Position numbers and translations under genes: made by a program. A DNA stretch of 64,000 nucleotides from Ogataea parapolymorpha DL-1. Taxonomy: Eukaryota > Ascomycota > Pichiomycetes > Pichiales > Pichiaceae. This document shows, piece by piece, positions 37,952 to 47,900 of the stretch. The DNA lies in the NCBI RefSeq assembly GCF_000187245.1, contig NC_027860.1, forward strand, positions 1,240,001 through 1,304,000. Reading direction: 5' to 3'. A model generated the notes under the pieces. That model saw only the letters and a list, made by a program, of their open reading frames with translations. It did no database searches and was not told where the DNA came from. Every line of letters begins with the position of its first letter. Positions within the stretch are counted from its first letter, which is position 1.

Positions 37952-39841
37952 CTAGATTTCTACGATGATGTAGCTTTTCTTGTTTGAATCAAGCAAGCAT
38001 CCGATTCTTCGCAACGGGTTGATAGCAATATATTTCGGGATAAATTCCTCCCTGAACTCCGTGTGTTTCATGATATCTTTGCGAGATAGCTCAGATGAAG
38101 CTCCAATCATAATGTCACCGGTATCCAAGACCAAAAGATCACTTTTGATCATGTCATCCTTGAACACCACTAAAATGACTAACTCACTCGGATTCAGAAA
38201 AGATCCCTGAATATCTGCAGACTTGTCAAAAAGCAGATCCGAGAATGGATAAATCGAGTGATCTAAGGTGGAGCAGTCAAACTTCACAACAGCAGCTTTT
38301 CTTTCTTGTTGCATTATCACAAGCCCAAATTCCTTCTCGCCCTCGCTGTGTATTGAGAGTTTTGCGTTGACGCAACCAACGTCTCCAATTCTTCTAACCA
38401 TCACGGAATCCATTTTAGTCTTCATATTGCTTTTGATGGCATCAAAGAATTGCTCACATGTGTGCTTGAGATCAAAGAACAATTGCGATGATTCGTCATT
38501 AGTCGATTTTTGTAAACCTGTTGTAAGGAATTTGATAACTTCGTTGGTCTTGATGATGTCACTGCTCTTCTCGTCCGATGTTATTTCAACCAGAATTGCA
38601 TTGAGCCATTGAATAAAACTTTCGAAACATTGTTGTTGCTCGTTCAGTCTCAACATGTTTTGGTAGAGCAGGCGGAGTAATTTTGAAGTTAGCTCAATAG
38701 CGAAATCCAGAAGCTGGCTTTGAAGACCTAATTTGCCCTCATTTTCTCTCCAATTGGAAAGCCCATGTAAATCCGTGAGATATACAAGCATGTGCTCCAA
38801 TGCAGGAATCAAATTATAGAAAAGGTTCTTTCTGGAGCTTTCAAAGTATTGTTTACCTAGTTTTGTCCACCTTTTGAGTCCTCGGTCTCCCAAATAGTCA
38901 CTAATCCAGGCCCTAGTCGGCTCTGTCATGACTCCAGTCAACAAAAGATCGTAAAGGTCATAAATAGGGTCGACAGTGGTATTTTTTGATTCCGGTAGAG
39001 ACTCGATCTCGCTTTTCAAGAGATCGACTATGCGCACCGTGTAATCTTCAAAAGGCTTGCATTCGGAAGCCAGATCATCAATCAATTCCTTGACATATGT
39101 GAGTAGACCCACAAGCTTGGAGCAAGCAAGACACACACGAGGAAGTAAATTACCGTATATTTCCACGAATGAAGTTGTCAGCTTGATAACGAACAGGCCA
39201 TCTTCCTTTTCTGTTAGAATGTAATGGGAAACGAGGTTTTTGGACGAGCAAATGCCCAGGAATGTTGAGTATGTGCCCTGCAGCTGGGGAAGCTGAAAGT
39301 TCTCAATGATGAAAATGCCATATAGAACCAGAGAGATCATGCCATGCTCAGATCCAATGATGAGGAAATCAAGGGAGGAATCTTCACACTTTATTAATTG
39401 GTCATCGTTCACCAATTTCTTTGAGCTATGTGACGATGTGAGTTTGGGAAGCGAGCTGGTGAGACTGATGTTAAACATTTGCTCATATTTGTTAGATGTA
39501 TCAAATGTGCTGAGTCTATTGAACCAGCTGCAGGTTTCTATTGAACTCCCGATTTGAAATTTGAGCATCAGCTTACCGCTACTCGAGTCAAACAGATTGG
39601 CCTGTCCTTTTGTGGAAATTATAGCAAATACTTTGCCATCAGGCCTCCAGCAAAGACACTCGATCTCTTGATCATCATCTAATTCGATTGTCCAGACCCG
39701 CTGGTTTCCTAATCTATAAACCCAAAGCGTATTTTTGCTCAATTGAAAAGACACCAGGTCCATGGTAGGGCACCAGAGAAAATTTTTGCTTGATCCCACA
39801 GCAAATGGTAACTGCTGGGCAGATGTTGTGTCAACATCCAT
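37952..39841 (-). CDS. APC4: Anaphase-promoting complex subunit APC4
   Basis: Apc4 is a scaffold of the APC/C platform, the ubiquitin ligase that degrades securin and cyclins. The 629-residue protein begins with the Apc4 WD40-like N-terminus: SSKNFLWCPTMDLVSFQL, then VYRLGNQRVWTIELDDDQEIECLCWRPDGKVFA. This is followed by the helical Apc4 long domain (about 230-440, RAWISDYLGDRGLKRWTKLG) and a C-terminal propeller part. Its size is close to the 652 of baker's yeast. The ATG at 39841 (MDVDTTSAQQ) is the first Met; the upstream extension starts only with GTG. Divergent from histone H1 across 193 bp with an MCB. Confidence 0.9.
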   Translation of the reverse strand: MDVDTTSAQQLPFAVGSSKNFLWCPTMDLVSFQLSKNTLWVYRLGNQRVWTIELDDDQEIECLCWRPDGKVFAIISTKGQANLFDSSSGKLMLKFQIGSSIETCSWFNRLSTFDTSNKYEQMFNISLTSSLPKLTSSHSSKKLVNDDQLIKCEDSSLDFLIIGSEHGMISLVLYGIFIIENFQLPQLQGTYSTFLGICSSKNLVSHYILTEKEDGLFVIKLTTSFVEIYGNLLPRVCLACSKLVGLLTYVKELIDDLASECKPFEDYTVRIVDLLKSEIESLPESKNTTVDPIYDLYDLLLTGVMTEPTRAWISDYLGDRGLKRWTKLGKQYFESSRKNLFYNLIPALEHMLVYLTDLHGLSNWRENEGKLGLQSQLLDFAIELTSKLLRLLYQNMLRLNEQQQCFESFIQWLNAILVEITSDEKSSDIIKTNEVIKFLTTGLQKSTNDESSQLFFDLKHTCEQFFDAIKSNMKTKMDSVMVRRIGDVGCVNAKLSIHSEGEKEFGLVIMQQERKAAVVKFDCSTLDHSIYPFSDLLFDKSADIQGSFLNPSELVILVVFKDDMIKSDLLVLDTGDIMIGASSELSRKDIMKHTEFREEFIPKYIAINPLRRIGCLLDSNKKSYIIVEI

Positions 39842-39922
39842 CTTCCCAAGGAACTTGTATAAACAAAGAAAAAAAATGCGACGATCGACGCACACGACCT
39901 GTCAAGCGATAAGATGAGGGCG

Positions 39923-39928
39923 ACGCGT
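39923..39928. promoter_or_regulatory. MCB (ACGCGT) in the APC4-HHO1 promoter
   Basis: A perfect MCB lies 81 bp before APC4 and 106 bp before the histone H1 gene. S-phase expression of H1 would fit, but this is inference. Confidence 0.45.
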
Positions 39929-40034
39929 TCAAAATTCACCCACTTCCCTCCCAACACCTAGGCGCAGAGGTCTAAAAAAAAATAAACAAAAGGAAGCTCG
40001 ATTGTTTTTAACATTTCTTTCGTGCTTTATCTAA

Positions 40035-40843
40035 ATGATTGCCAAAACATCAAAATCGTCAGCTTCCAAGCTGTCATATAAGGGTGGGTATTGTATGCCT
40101 CAACATCTAACACTCAGATCTAATTATCAATGCCATTACTTCTCTGAAAGGCAGAAATGGGTCCAGGTAAGTTAAAAGAGTAAACAAATGTCTAATAATT
40201 CAGTCGCCAGGCAATCAAGAAATTTATTCAAGAGAACTATCCTGCGGGCGAATCAACTAGTTTTGATACTGCCTTCAATCTAGCTATCAAGAAAGGAGTC
40301 ATTTCCGGCTACTTTAGGCAGCCAAAAGGCCCCGCAGGCCCTATCAAGCTGATAAGGGAGGCTGCTAAGAAGCTTGTCACAAAGGCAGCTGACAAGAAAC
40401 AGGCTACCAAAACATCTTCCAAGTCCACCACGAAGGCTGTCACTAAGGTCTCGAAGCCAGCCACTAAAACGTCCATTAAGAAGGCGGCTCCAAGTAAAGT
40501 TTCGCCAAAGAAGACTGTTGGAAAAAAATCAATCCCATCGAAAACTGTAAAATCCTCTGCCAAAGCTACTTCAAAGGCAAGCAAGTCTTCAAAATTAGCC
40601 AAGAGTGTCAGCACACCGAAGGCATCGAAAAAAGCTAGCCCTACTGAGGCTGGTAAGGCCAAATCTTCAGCTAAGGCTGCTGCCAAGAAAAGCCTTCCTG
40701 CGAAATCTGCAGAGAAGAACAAGAAGGTCACAACAGCGTCCAAAGTTACTAAGCCGAAGAGCGCTCCCAAAAAGGCCGCAGCCACCAAAAAATCTGCTTC
40801 CAAGAAGGCTTCGGCTAAAACATCGAAAATTTCCAAGAAATGA
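40035..40843 (+). CDS. HHO1: Linker histone H1 (HHO1) with two ultrashort introns
   Basis: Exons 40035-40083, 40118-40166 and 40204-40843 give 245 residues. Splicing rebuilds a winged-helix H1 domain: SYKDLIINAITSLKGRNG, then SSRQAIKKFIQENYPAG, NLAIKKGVISGYF and QPKGPAGPIKL, all canonical. The rest is a Lys/Ala/Ser-rich tail of about 155 residues with many KKA and SKK repeats. Baker's-yeast Hho1 has two globular domains; this one has a single N-terminal domain and a long basic tail, the animal-like layout. Without splicing the H1 domain is broken in frame, so both introns are well supported. The long antisense ORF here is an artefact of Lys/Ala-rich codons. Confidence 0.92.
40084..40117 (+). 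other. 34-nt intron 1 of HHO1
   Basis: It begins GTGGGT, has an ATCTAAC branch point (40105-40111) and ends ACTCAG. G plus AT makes the Asp of SYKDLIINAI. The 5' site is slightly off consensus (GTGGGT rather than GTGAGT). At 34 nt it is the shortest intron in the window. Confidence 0.85.
40167..40203 (+). other. 37-nt intron 2 of HHO1
   Basis: It begins GTAAGT, has a TCTAAT branch-like sequence (40191-40196) and ends ATTCAG. AG plus T makes the second Ser of GSSRQAIKK, restoring the H1 fold. Confidence 0.88.
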
Positions 40844-41507
40844 ACGTATTGTGATCCCTTTGTATTTTTAGGAGCTTGTGTTATTACTACTTTCTTCTTG
40901 CTTAATATCTGTATACTAGGTGAAAAACCTGTTGTCGGTGGCGCATACTAGATATGTTAGTTTTTTTTTATAGGTACGAGGCCAGTATGACTCGAAACGC
41001 AAATATTCGGAGCAATAACTCAAGATCCGGGTAAAATGATCATTTTTCGCTAAAATTTGGGTATCAGCTGATGTCAATAATTCTATGTTGGCTACGTTTC
41101 AGTTCGAGATGTTTCTAAGTCCAGTGGACAACATCAGGTTTTTTTCATGGCCACCTGAGTATGTGGCTATTGTAGATTATGTTATTATATTGCTCCTGGA
41201 CAGCACAATAGAAAAAAAAGGGCAGTTAAGAAGTCTTGTAGTGCGCAGAGCCCAAAAATCCTTGCACGACATATTTAGTCTAGTAACATCGTTCTTCTTC
41301 TAGATAATTTTATCTCTTATTCAGTCTCCAGACCGTATTTATTTTTCCCTTTATTGTCTCTGCATCCCCATCAAACCGATCTATACCATCAACTTAACTT
41401 AGGCGGGACTCTAAATCAAAAACTTTTCCCGATTTAACTCTTAATCATTTTTAAAGTTTATTTTATTTGCAACTGAACTGAGCATCGCAAGAGAGAGTAT
41501 CTCAATA
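40844..41507. other. 664-bp intergenic region, largest in the window
   Basis: It holds the 3' end of HHO1 and the promoter of the RRM gene. A 72-codon ATG frame at 41085-41303 is hydrophobic and without recognisable features; I do not call it a gene. A run of nine T residues occurs at about 40961-40970. No tRNA, snRNA or repeat is recognisable. A long 5' leader or complex promoter for the RRM gene is the likely reason for its size. Confidence 0.4.
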
Positions 41508-43133
41508 ATGACGTCGTCGGAGCTGACGGAATCAGTCAATCCTCTAAATGTCATCAAAATGTACGAAGACTCAGCCGTGTTGGAGAATCTCTTGGCAGTC
41601 TTTAAGAATACCTACAACTATCCCGAAGTCAACTGCGAAGTGCTGAAGGGCAACTCTGAATCCCCGAAGACTGTCTTCGCTAGATTCGAGGAAAAGGATC
41701 ATTTCGAGAAGTTCAAGGAGTTCCTTGAACAGCGTGATATAGAGTACGAGCATGTTGCCACAGAGCACGAGCTCAAAAAACAATTACCCGGAAATCTTTA
41801 TGTTAGAGGTTTACTCCCCACAACGACGTCCGATGATCTAGTCAGGATATTCAGCAGATACGGAGCACTTGTATCGTGCAAGATCATATACGACGATTTC
41901 GGAGTATCCAAAGGATACGGATTTATCAATTTTGCGGATCGGATTGAGGCTCAAAAAGCCATCGATAATCTCAATGGCGTTAACGTGGATGGCAATCATC
42001 TATTTGTCAACCATCACATTTCCAAAAGAGACAGACTCAAAGAGCTAGAGATGAGGAAACTCAAATACACCAATCTTTATGTGAAGAACTTTCCAGACGA
42101 CTTAACGAAAGAAAAGTTGGCACAGGTTTTCGGACAGTATGGAGACGTCGAGTCTGTTTTTCTCCCTCAAGGTACCGGAAATCATAATAGAGGCTACGCA
42201 TTCATTAACTTTAAAAGCCACGAAGATGCAGTCAGAGCACAGGAAAACTTAGATGGATTCGAGATCGCTCCCGGATATAGACTACAGCTCGGAAAGGCTG
42301 AGCGAAGGAAGGATCGGATGCAAAACCAGATGAATAGTTATAAACCAAACTATCTCCCGTTCCAACCACAGTATATGCCTCCTCAGCCAGAGCATTCCAA
42401 CAATCTTTACCCCTCTTTCATTGTTTCGCCAGATTCAAACCTCATTTCGACTGCAACCGGTCTTCCAATAGCAGGTCCACAATACCAGGATTCAAACTTG
42501 TACATAATACACCTGCCGTTGGAATTCAAAGACCAAGACCTTTACGAACTATTTGCACCTTTTGGCCAAATCATGTCAGCCAAAATCATGACATACCCAC
42601 CAAACGATTCGGCAGTGATTGATGAAGGAGAAGAGGACACAGAAAGCAAGTCCCGTGAGGGACGCTCTAGAGGATTTGGGTTTGTCTGCTTTAATAAACC
42701 TCTAGATGCATCAAAAGCATTGGTGTCGATGAACGGATATCGTGTGGATGATTCCCATGTTCTGGAAGTCTCCTTTGCTCAAAGAAAGGAGAACAAATTT
42801 GAGAAGGGAAGGTTGCATCATTATAATCAAAATCACCTTGGCAACTTTTACAATTATCTGAATCAGAATTTCACCAAGCGAAGCTTCAGCCTTCCAGCAA
42901 GCATGCACAGTGGAGGGTTCGTTCCAATGACAGCACCTTCCCCATCTCAGGTTTCTTATTCTCTAGTTGACAGTCCAGGAGTACCACAGCCTGGTTCTCG
43001 AACAATGTCGGTGCCTTACATTTCTTACAATCCATACTATTACTATCCATACCCAATGCCTCCTGCTTCGCCTTTCGTCAAAGAAGGCGATACGGAAGAA
43101 GAGGGAGCAGAAGGCCCACCAGACCAAGGTTAG
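41508..43133 (+). CDS. Multi-RRM RNA-binding protein, PES4/MIP6 type
   Basis: The 541-residue protein has three clear RRMs. The first is at about 95-172 (NLYVRGLLP and GYGFINF). The second is at about 187-265 (NLYVKNFP and GYAFINF). The third is at about 327-428 (NLYIIHLPLEF and GFGFVCF), split by an acidic insertion. The first 90 residues look like a degenerate fourth RRM. A tail rich in Tyr, Pro and Asn (SYNPYYYYPYPMPPA) follows. The layout is like poly(A)-binding protein without the MLLE domain and best fits Pes4/Mip6, which act on mRNA export and meiotic or stress mRNAs. A PABP-like or Ngr1-like protein is the alternative. Convergent with NFU1 (81 bp). Confidence 0.75.
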   Translation: MTSSELTESVNPLNVIKMYEDSAVLENLLAVFKNTYNYPEVNCEVLKGNSESPKTVFARFEEKDHFEKFKEFLEQRDIEYEHVATEHELKKQLPGNLYVRGLLPTTTSDDLVRIFSRYGALVSCKIIYDDFGVSKGYGFINFADRIEAQKAIDNLNGVNVDGNHLFVNHHISKRDRLKELEMRKLKYTNLYVKNFPDDLTKEKLAQVFGQYGDVESVFLPQGTGNHNRGYAFINFKSHEDAVRAQENLDGFEIAPGYRLQLGKAERRKDRMQNQMNSYKPNYLPFQPQYMPPQPEHSNNLYPSFIVSPDSNLISTATGLPIAGPQYQDSNLYIIHLPLEFKDQDLYELFAPFGQIMSAKIMTYPPNDSAVIDEGEEDTESKSREGRSRGFGFVCFNKPLDASKALVSMNGYRVDDSHVLEVSFAQRKENKFEKGRLHHYNQNHLGNFYNYLNQNFTKRSFSLPASMHSGGFVPMTAPSPSQVSYSLVDSPGVPQPGSRTMSVPYISYNPYYYYPYPMPPASPFVKEGDTEEEGAEGPPDQG

Positions 43134-43214
43134 AACAATAGAAATGGACACATACCAAAATCGGAACTTATAAAACTTGTATAATCTTATATCTTTAATA
43201 AACACTCATGACAC

Positions 43215-43943
43215 TCATAAACTTGGAGGATACTCTTCTTTAACGCGCTGGTAATCTTCCATGATCGGTTCTTCGTCGTCCGTGACTTGCTGCACACTTT
43301 TAACCTCGTCGATGTAAAATTTGAGCATCTCTTCAATGCCATTTTTCAATGTGATCTCGCTCGAAGAACAACTTTTGCAAGCCCCGATCAGCTTTAAAAA
43401 CACTGTTCCTGTGTCCTCATCAAATCTGACAAATTTGATGTCACCTCCGTCTTCTTGTATAGCAGGCTGAATTCTTGTAATCAAAAGTTCGTTGATCAAG
43501 GCAACTACTTCGTCTTCGTCTTCGTATCCATCAAGATCCTCGTTTTCTGCCGACTGCTGTCCCAGTATATTAATGTATTTCTGATTTATCACTGCCTGTC
43601 CTGAAGTTAAATGTTCAGTCAAAATCGAAAAGATCTCGGGTTTCAGCAACGACCAACTATGCTTCTCTCCCTTGATCACTGTTATGAAATTATAGCCAAA
43701 CAAAATCGACTTGATGGATTTGTCATTTACGCTTAGAAGCTTGAATGCTAGTTCAGATTTGTTCAGTGCGTCTTTTATACCTGTGATCTCCAATGTAGGA
43801 GTGTTAGGAGATGGCAAAAACTTGAACTCTGAGGGCACAAATTTGAGCGCATTCTCGTTGGGGGTCGACTGTGTTTGTATAAACAGGCTTCGGAGCTGGC
43901 CCACCAGTCCAAGGCGACGGTAGGTATAACGGGAGGCGAACAT
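43215..43943 (-). CDS. NFU1: Mitochondrial iron-sulfur scaffold/transfer protein NFU1
   Basis: Nfu1 passes [4Fe-4S] clusters to lipoate synthase, succinate dehydrogenase and other matrix enzymes. The 242-residue protein has a basic presequence (MFASRYTYRRLGLVGQLR) and then the Nfu N-terminal domain (about 25-125). The C-terminal NifU domain (about 147-220) has the cluster-binding CxxC in GACKSCSSSEITLK, with Cys at about 189 and 192, preceded by QEDGGDIKF. Its length is close to the 256 of baker's yeast. The ATG at 43943 gives a good presequence. Downstream of ERS1 on the same strand with 70 bp between. Confidence 0.93.
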   Translation of the reverse strand: MFASRYTYRRLGLVGQLRSLFIQTQSTPNENALKFVPSEFKFLPSPNTPTLEITGIKDALNKSELAFKLLSVNDKSIKSILFGYNFITVIKGEKHSWSLLKPEIFSILTEHLTSGQAVINQKYINILGQQSAENEDLDGYEDEDEVVALINELLITRIQPAIQEDGGDIKFVRFDEDTGTVFLKLIGACKSCSSSEITLKNGIEEMLKFYIDEVKSVQQVTDDEEPIMEDYQRVKEEYPPSL

Positions 43944-43999
43944 TGTTAAAGGAAATTATTATTTAAACTCCACTTTTTTCTCTATCCAATTTGGCATCG

Positions 44000-44005
44000 A
44001 CGCGT
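44000..44005. promoter_or_regulatory. MCB inside a 12-bp palindrome between ERS1 and NFU1
   Basis: ACGCGT sits at the centre of the perfect palindrome TCGACGCGTCGA (43997-44008), 56 bp upstream of the NFU1 ATG and 5 bp past the ERS1 stop. It may serve NFU1, although that is not a known cell-cycle gene. Confidence 0.3.
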
Positions 44006-44013
44006 CGATTTGA

Positions 44014-44787
44014 CTAAACCGGAGTCTTCTCCATCATACTGGGCTTCTCTCTGCGAGGCGGCTTATACAGGTGAAATTGGGCTAGGAAAATCAAATCAAA
44101 TACCATTGTGACCAATATAAGGCCCAGCTTGCTTCTATTCGCCTCTAAGAGCTTCCATAAGGTTGTTTTATTTCTCAGCAAAAGCTCAACAATAGAGAAG
44201 AAACAGCCAGAAAGGTCCAGTAGAATTTGCATCTTCGATATACCAAACATCGACTTTCGCTTTGCATTGTGTATAACTTGTGGGATGTACTTTGTACAGC
44301 TAACAAGAATTTTGCAGTAGGAAAGGTTCAACGTGAAGTTCAGGAGCTGGTTTTTCTCATTCCTGTAATAAATATTGTACAGCAAAAGGAGAACGAATGC
44401 AGCGTAGTAACCTTTGACAAGCTTACTGAACTTGAACAGGGTTCTCGTGTTTTTAAGGCCCCACCACTGGTTTCCCAAAATGATCTGTGATAATAGTACA
44501 ACGGTTAAAATCCAGCCGTGCATGGAGTAAGCGAGATCAATGACGGAGAGTAGCGGCATGTTGCCACCAAAAGCGTTTGCAAACTGCTTCCTTACCGTAT
44601 TGTTGAATACTTGAAGATAGATAGACGCTGTGTAGCACGAGTAGCCAAGCAGGTTGAGAATAGCAAAATCGAAAGAGATGGAATCGGCGCTTCGAATTCT
44701 CAAATTCAACAAAATTGTGGGATAAAAGGAGACGCTCCAGGATATGGCGTAAAGCCAACCAGAAATGGTCGCCAAGTCTAAGTTCAT
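44014..44787 (-). CDS. ERS1: Cystinosin-family PQ-loop transporter ERS1
   Basis: Ers1 is the yeast homologue of cystinosin, which exports cystine from the vacuole/endosome with protons. The 257-residue protein has about seven hydrophobic spans and two PQ-loop regions. The first reads SVSFYPTILLNLRIRS, with Pro-Thr in place of Pro-Gln. The second, TKYIPQVIHNAKRKS, has the canonical Pro-Gln. DSISFDFAILNLLGY follows the first loop as in cystinosins. The length matches the 260 of baker's yeast. The C-terminal tail is short and basic, without a clear sorting signal. Divergent from MED16 (136 bp). Confidence 0.9.
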   Translation of the reverse strand: MNLDLATISGWLYAISWSVSFYPTILLNLRIRSADSISFDFAILNLLGYSCYTASIYLQVFNNTVRKQFANAFGGNMPLLSVIDLAYSMHGWILTVVLLSQIILGNQWWGLKNTRTLFKFSKLVKGYYAAFVLLLLYNIYYRNEKNQLLNFTLNLSYCKILVSCTKYIPQVIHNAKRKSMFGISKMQILLDLSGCFFSIVELLLRNKTTLWKLLEANRSKLGLILVTMVFDLIFLAQFHLYKPPRREKPSMMEKTPV

Positions 44788-44895
44788 TGCATGGGCGGAG
44801 TGTAGAGCTTAAAAGAAAGTTGTTTTTAGTTCGTATGTAAGGCTGACCTAAGCGAAACCCGTGCCGCGAAAAAACTCCTTGGAATATTCTACTGT

Positions 44896-44922
44896 ATGGC
44901 CCCAACAAGAGCGATCGATTGA
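44896..44922 (+). other. 8-codon upstream ORF ending one base before the MED16 ATG
   Basis: ATG at 44896 encodes MAPTRAID and stops with TGA at 44920-44922; the MED16 ATG is at 44924. If the leader includes it, ribosomes would terminate next to the main start, a geometry that allows reinitiation or strong repression. Use depends on the transcript start site, which lies within the 136-bp ERS1-MED16 gap. Confidence 0.5.
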
Positions 44923-44923
44923 G

Positions 44924-47900
44924 ATGGAGGGTCCGAAAATAAGTGACGTTCTCGTACGCAGGGCACAGACTAATGTGCTGAACAATCAAATATCCTGGTC
45001 AAGACAAGGACACCTGGCCTACGCGGCTCCTCACGTTGGAAAACATAATTTGTTAATGACATATCTGGAGTGCGTTGATGGCCAGACCTGGCAATTAGCG
45101 CCACCAACGGGATTCCAAATAGGGTCGTTTGGTAGAGTCTTGGGAACCAAAAAGTACCATTATGACCATGAGGATGAACAAATCCCGGGAGCTGATAATT
45201 TATCCAAGCTGACGACTGTTCAATTTAGTAATACTGGCTGGGACCTATTTCTCAGCGACTCGGTCGGTCACGTGTCAATTTGTGTAACTGGAATCAAGAG
45301 AGTGCCCCCCAACGCCCCTGGACATGCCGTGGCCCATACTACTGCTACTCCCTCGATCAATCAGTCTCCGCCATCACAAAACCAGGGAGTACAGGCTGCG
45401 CAATATTCCCGCACCTCTTTTAATTCGTTCGAGCTCCTGTACACAGACAGCTCGTTTGCTCCATTTCCAGATCTTTCAACCGCCTTGAAAAGGGAGGGAA
45501 ATCAGATTTTATCAGTCAAATGGCTCAACATAGACAAGCCTGTGATTGTTAATTCTCCGGCAGTTAAAACACAGGCGACGCAGGAGGCCCCCGTGACTAA
45601 TGGCTGCGCGTCAAAATTGGGAGCTGCCGCGCAAGATGCTCAGGGCTACTACTACACTTACACAGCTCACCAATACAAGCCGTACGGGACAATGCACCCG
45701 TTGGCAACGAAGCAGGCCTGTATTGGCGTGCGAAAAAATGGAGAGGTTTGTCTCTGGTACCAAGAGGACCACGGAATTGAATACAAGAGAGTTGTGGGCC
45801 AGCTCCCTATCGGGGATGTTCTACTTCAACATGCTGCGATTGGATTTGCCAGAGATGGGGAAGTCATTGTGGCTGTTCAAATCGGAAAGAATTTGAAATT
45901 GTTTGAGGTAGTCATTAATTGGGGATTTCTGGTCGAAGCGGCCAAACAACTGACTAAAACGCCAACATACAGAGTTCCCGATGAAAATAGAATACCTCCG
46001 AAACTAGACATCCGCAAGGTGGCGAGTATGAGCCTATGCTCTGTCGACGAGAATGCATCTTTCTGTACTGGTATACAGTTAGTTTCACCAGATTTCAGCC
46101 AATCTACGGAATTAGAGCTGCTCTTGCTTTTTGACAACGATAGATCTCTCGGGAGTAAGTCTCCCATATCCACCATTTACAGATATCAATTGCGCAACTT
46201 CGACATGGCTTCTGTTATTCATCCTATGTTTGGACAGATAGCATCAGATCAGAATAGCGTTTTTGAGTCCCGCAAAACCTATAAATTCATATTCAAGAAG
46301 AAATTTACCTTTGATGAGGCCATCGTGTGTCTTGAGTTGCTAAACCTTGAGCTGACCATTGCAGTTACGTTAGCAAACGGTGACATCAAACTGATTGATA
46401 GACAAACATTCAAGATTGCCCAAAATATTTACAATTCGGATGAAGTGAGAGATGATTTTGGGCCAACTGGCCCTCTTCTCCCAGACACTGTGTCATGTCT
46501 CACTGATGCAGGATTCGAGTTTCCAAGAATACAGTTCCAACCACAATATACCTGTATCTCGCCAAACGTTTGCTGCTGTGTGGCTTTACCATGGAACGAT
46601 ACAACACTCCGTATTCATTCTGCCTGTACGAACGCATCGCAATCAGACGCCCCTCCCAATCGAAAAGGGCTTCTTCTGGCCACAGCAGCAGCCATTGCTT
46701 TTCGTCATACAAATGCTTGCTACTATGGGTACTCAACAGATGATCTGGTTGCAACAATTCGCTGCGAGCTTGAACATTCCAAAAACACTCGTGGAGACGA
46801 GTATGCCTATAGACTTTTGATGTCCATTTTACAGGAAAGCCAGAGAGCGATTAACCTGAGTGTCGATGTGTCCAGTGAGCAGACGGATAAAATGCTCCAG
46901 AACCAACCTCTTCAACGAATACTCACACTGCAACTGTCGCTCGGTACCGAACTGAACTGGCTGCGGAACAAGAGTGGAATGATCGCCTGGGCACTCGTAA
47001 ATTTGAAGTTCGTCACATCTTCTATCATGTACACCATTCACACGATTTACTCAAATATGCAAAGATTTGCGAAAAAAGGACTTCATGTTTCTGACACTCT
47101 CGCAAACGCCCGTGCCCGTGAAGAGAGCATTATTGCCGTGCTCGGGGTAATCAGATGGTGTGTCGACTATATCGTATGGCTGAATCAAGAGCTGGTTGAG
47201 CTGCACGGCGTCTTCAAGAGCAACAATCCGAAAGAGATTGAGCAGTTTCTTGGCAAGTCGGTTGCAATTCCTCTTGTGTTAGGGAAAGTACCACGATCGT
47301 TTTTGATTTTTGCAATTTCCAACATAAGAAGACTGTTTTCTTTTGTGCAAAAATTCATTGAGAAGAACGATCCTTCGCTGGCCGCTTTGGTGACGCCTGA
47401 TAACCCGATGGGTACTTTCAAGTCCCTTGAAAGCCAGCTTTTCGCAGATTCGCAATGGACGCTGGCTGGTCCATCAACTAATCAGGCTCAGTTGGGAAAA
47501 GCTATTGTAGCACATCCAACGATTGAGGCCTATGCTCGATTGGGTTCGCTAATCAACAATTCGCCGATCACATTACATGCTTTCGAAAGATTTCTTTTGG
47601 AAGCAGACGGGCCGCTTAGAAATATGAGACTGGATCAGGTGACGGCACTGGCAATCGAACAGCAGCTCATATGCCAAGGACATGTTTCAAAAACGTTTGT
47701 TGAGCCTCTCAGAAAATTGTGCGAAGTATATGATCGGGTTGTGCTTACCAATGGCAGTGTCGACCTCGTGGAATTATATTTCTATGACGTGAGCTGGCTC
47801 AACCTTGGTGCTAGAGAGGCAGATACGGCAGATTCAAAAGCTAGAGAAAAGCGTCCTGCACTGATTCAGCAGACGGACCACAAATTCTCAAACACCTACA

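Noticed and set aside
40309..40836. 175-codon minus-strand ORF rich in Ala, Phe, Leu and Val opposite HHO1
   Set aside because: It is the antisense shadow of the Lys/Ala-rich H1 tail; the plus strand has a clear H1 domain in frame and the antisense product has no recognisable domain.
41085..41303. 72-codon ORF in the HHO1-RRM gene intergenic region
   Set aside because: No domain, no ordered signal or membrane pattern beyond scattered hydrophobics, and it lies where the promoter of the RRM gene must be.
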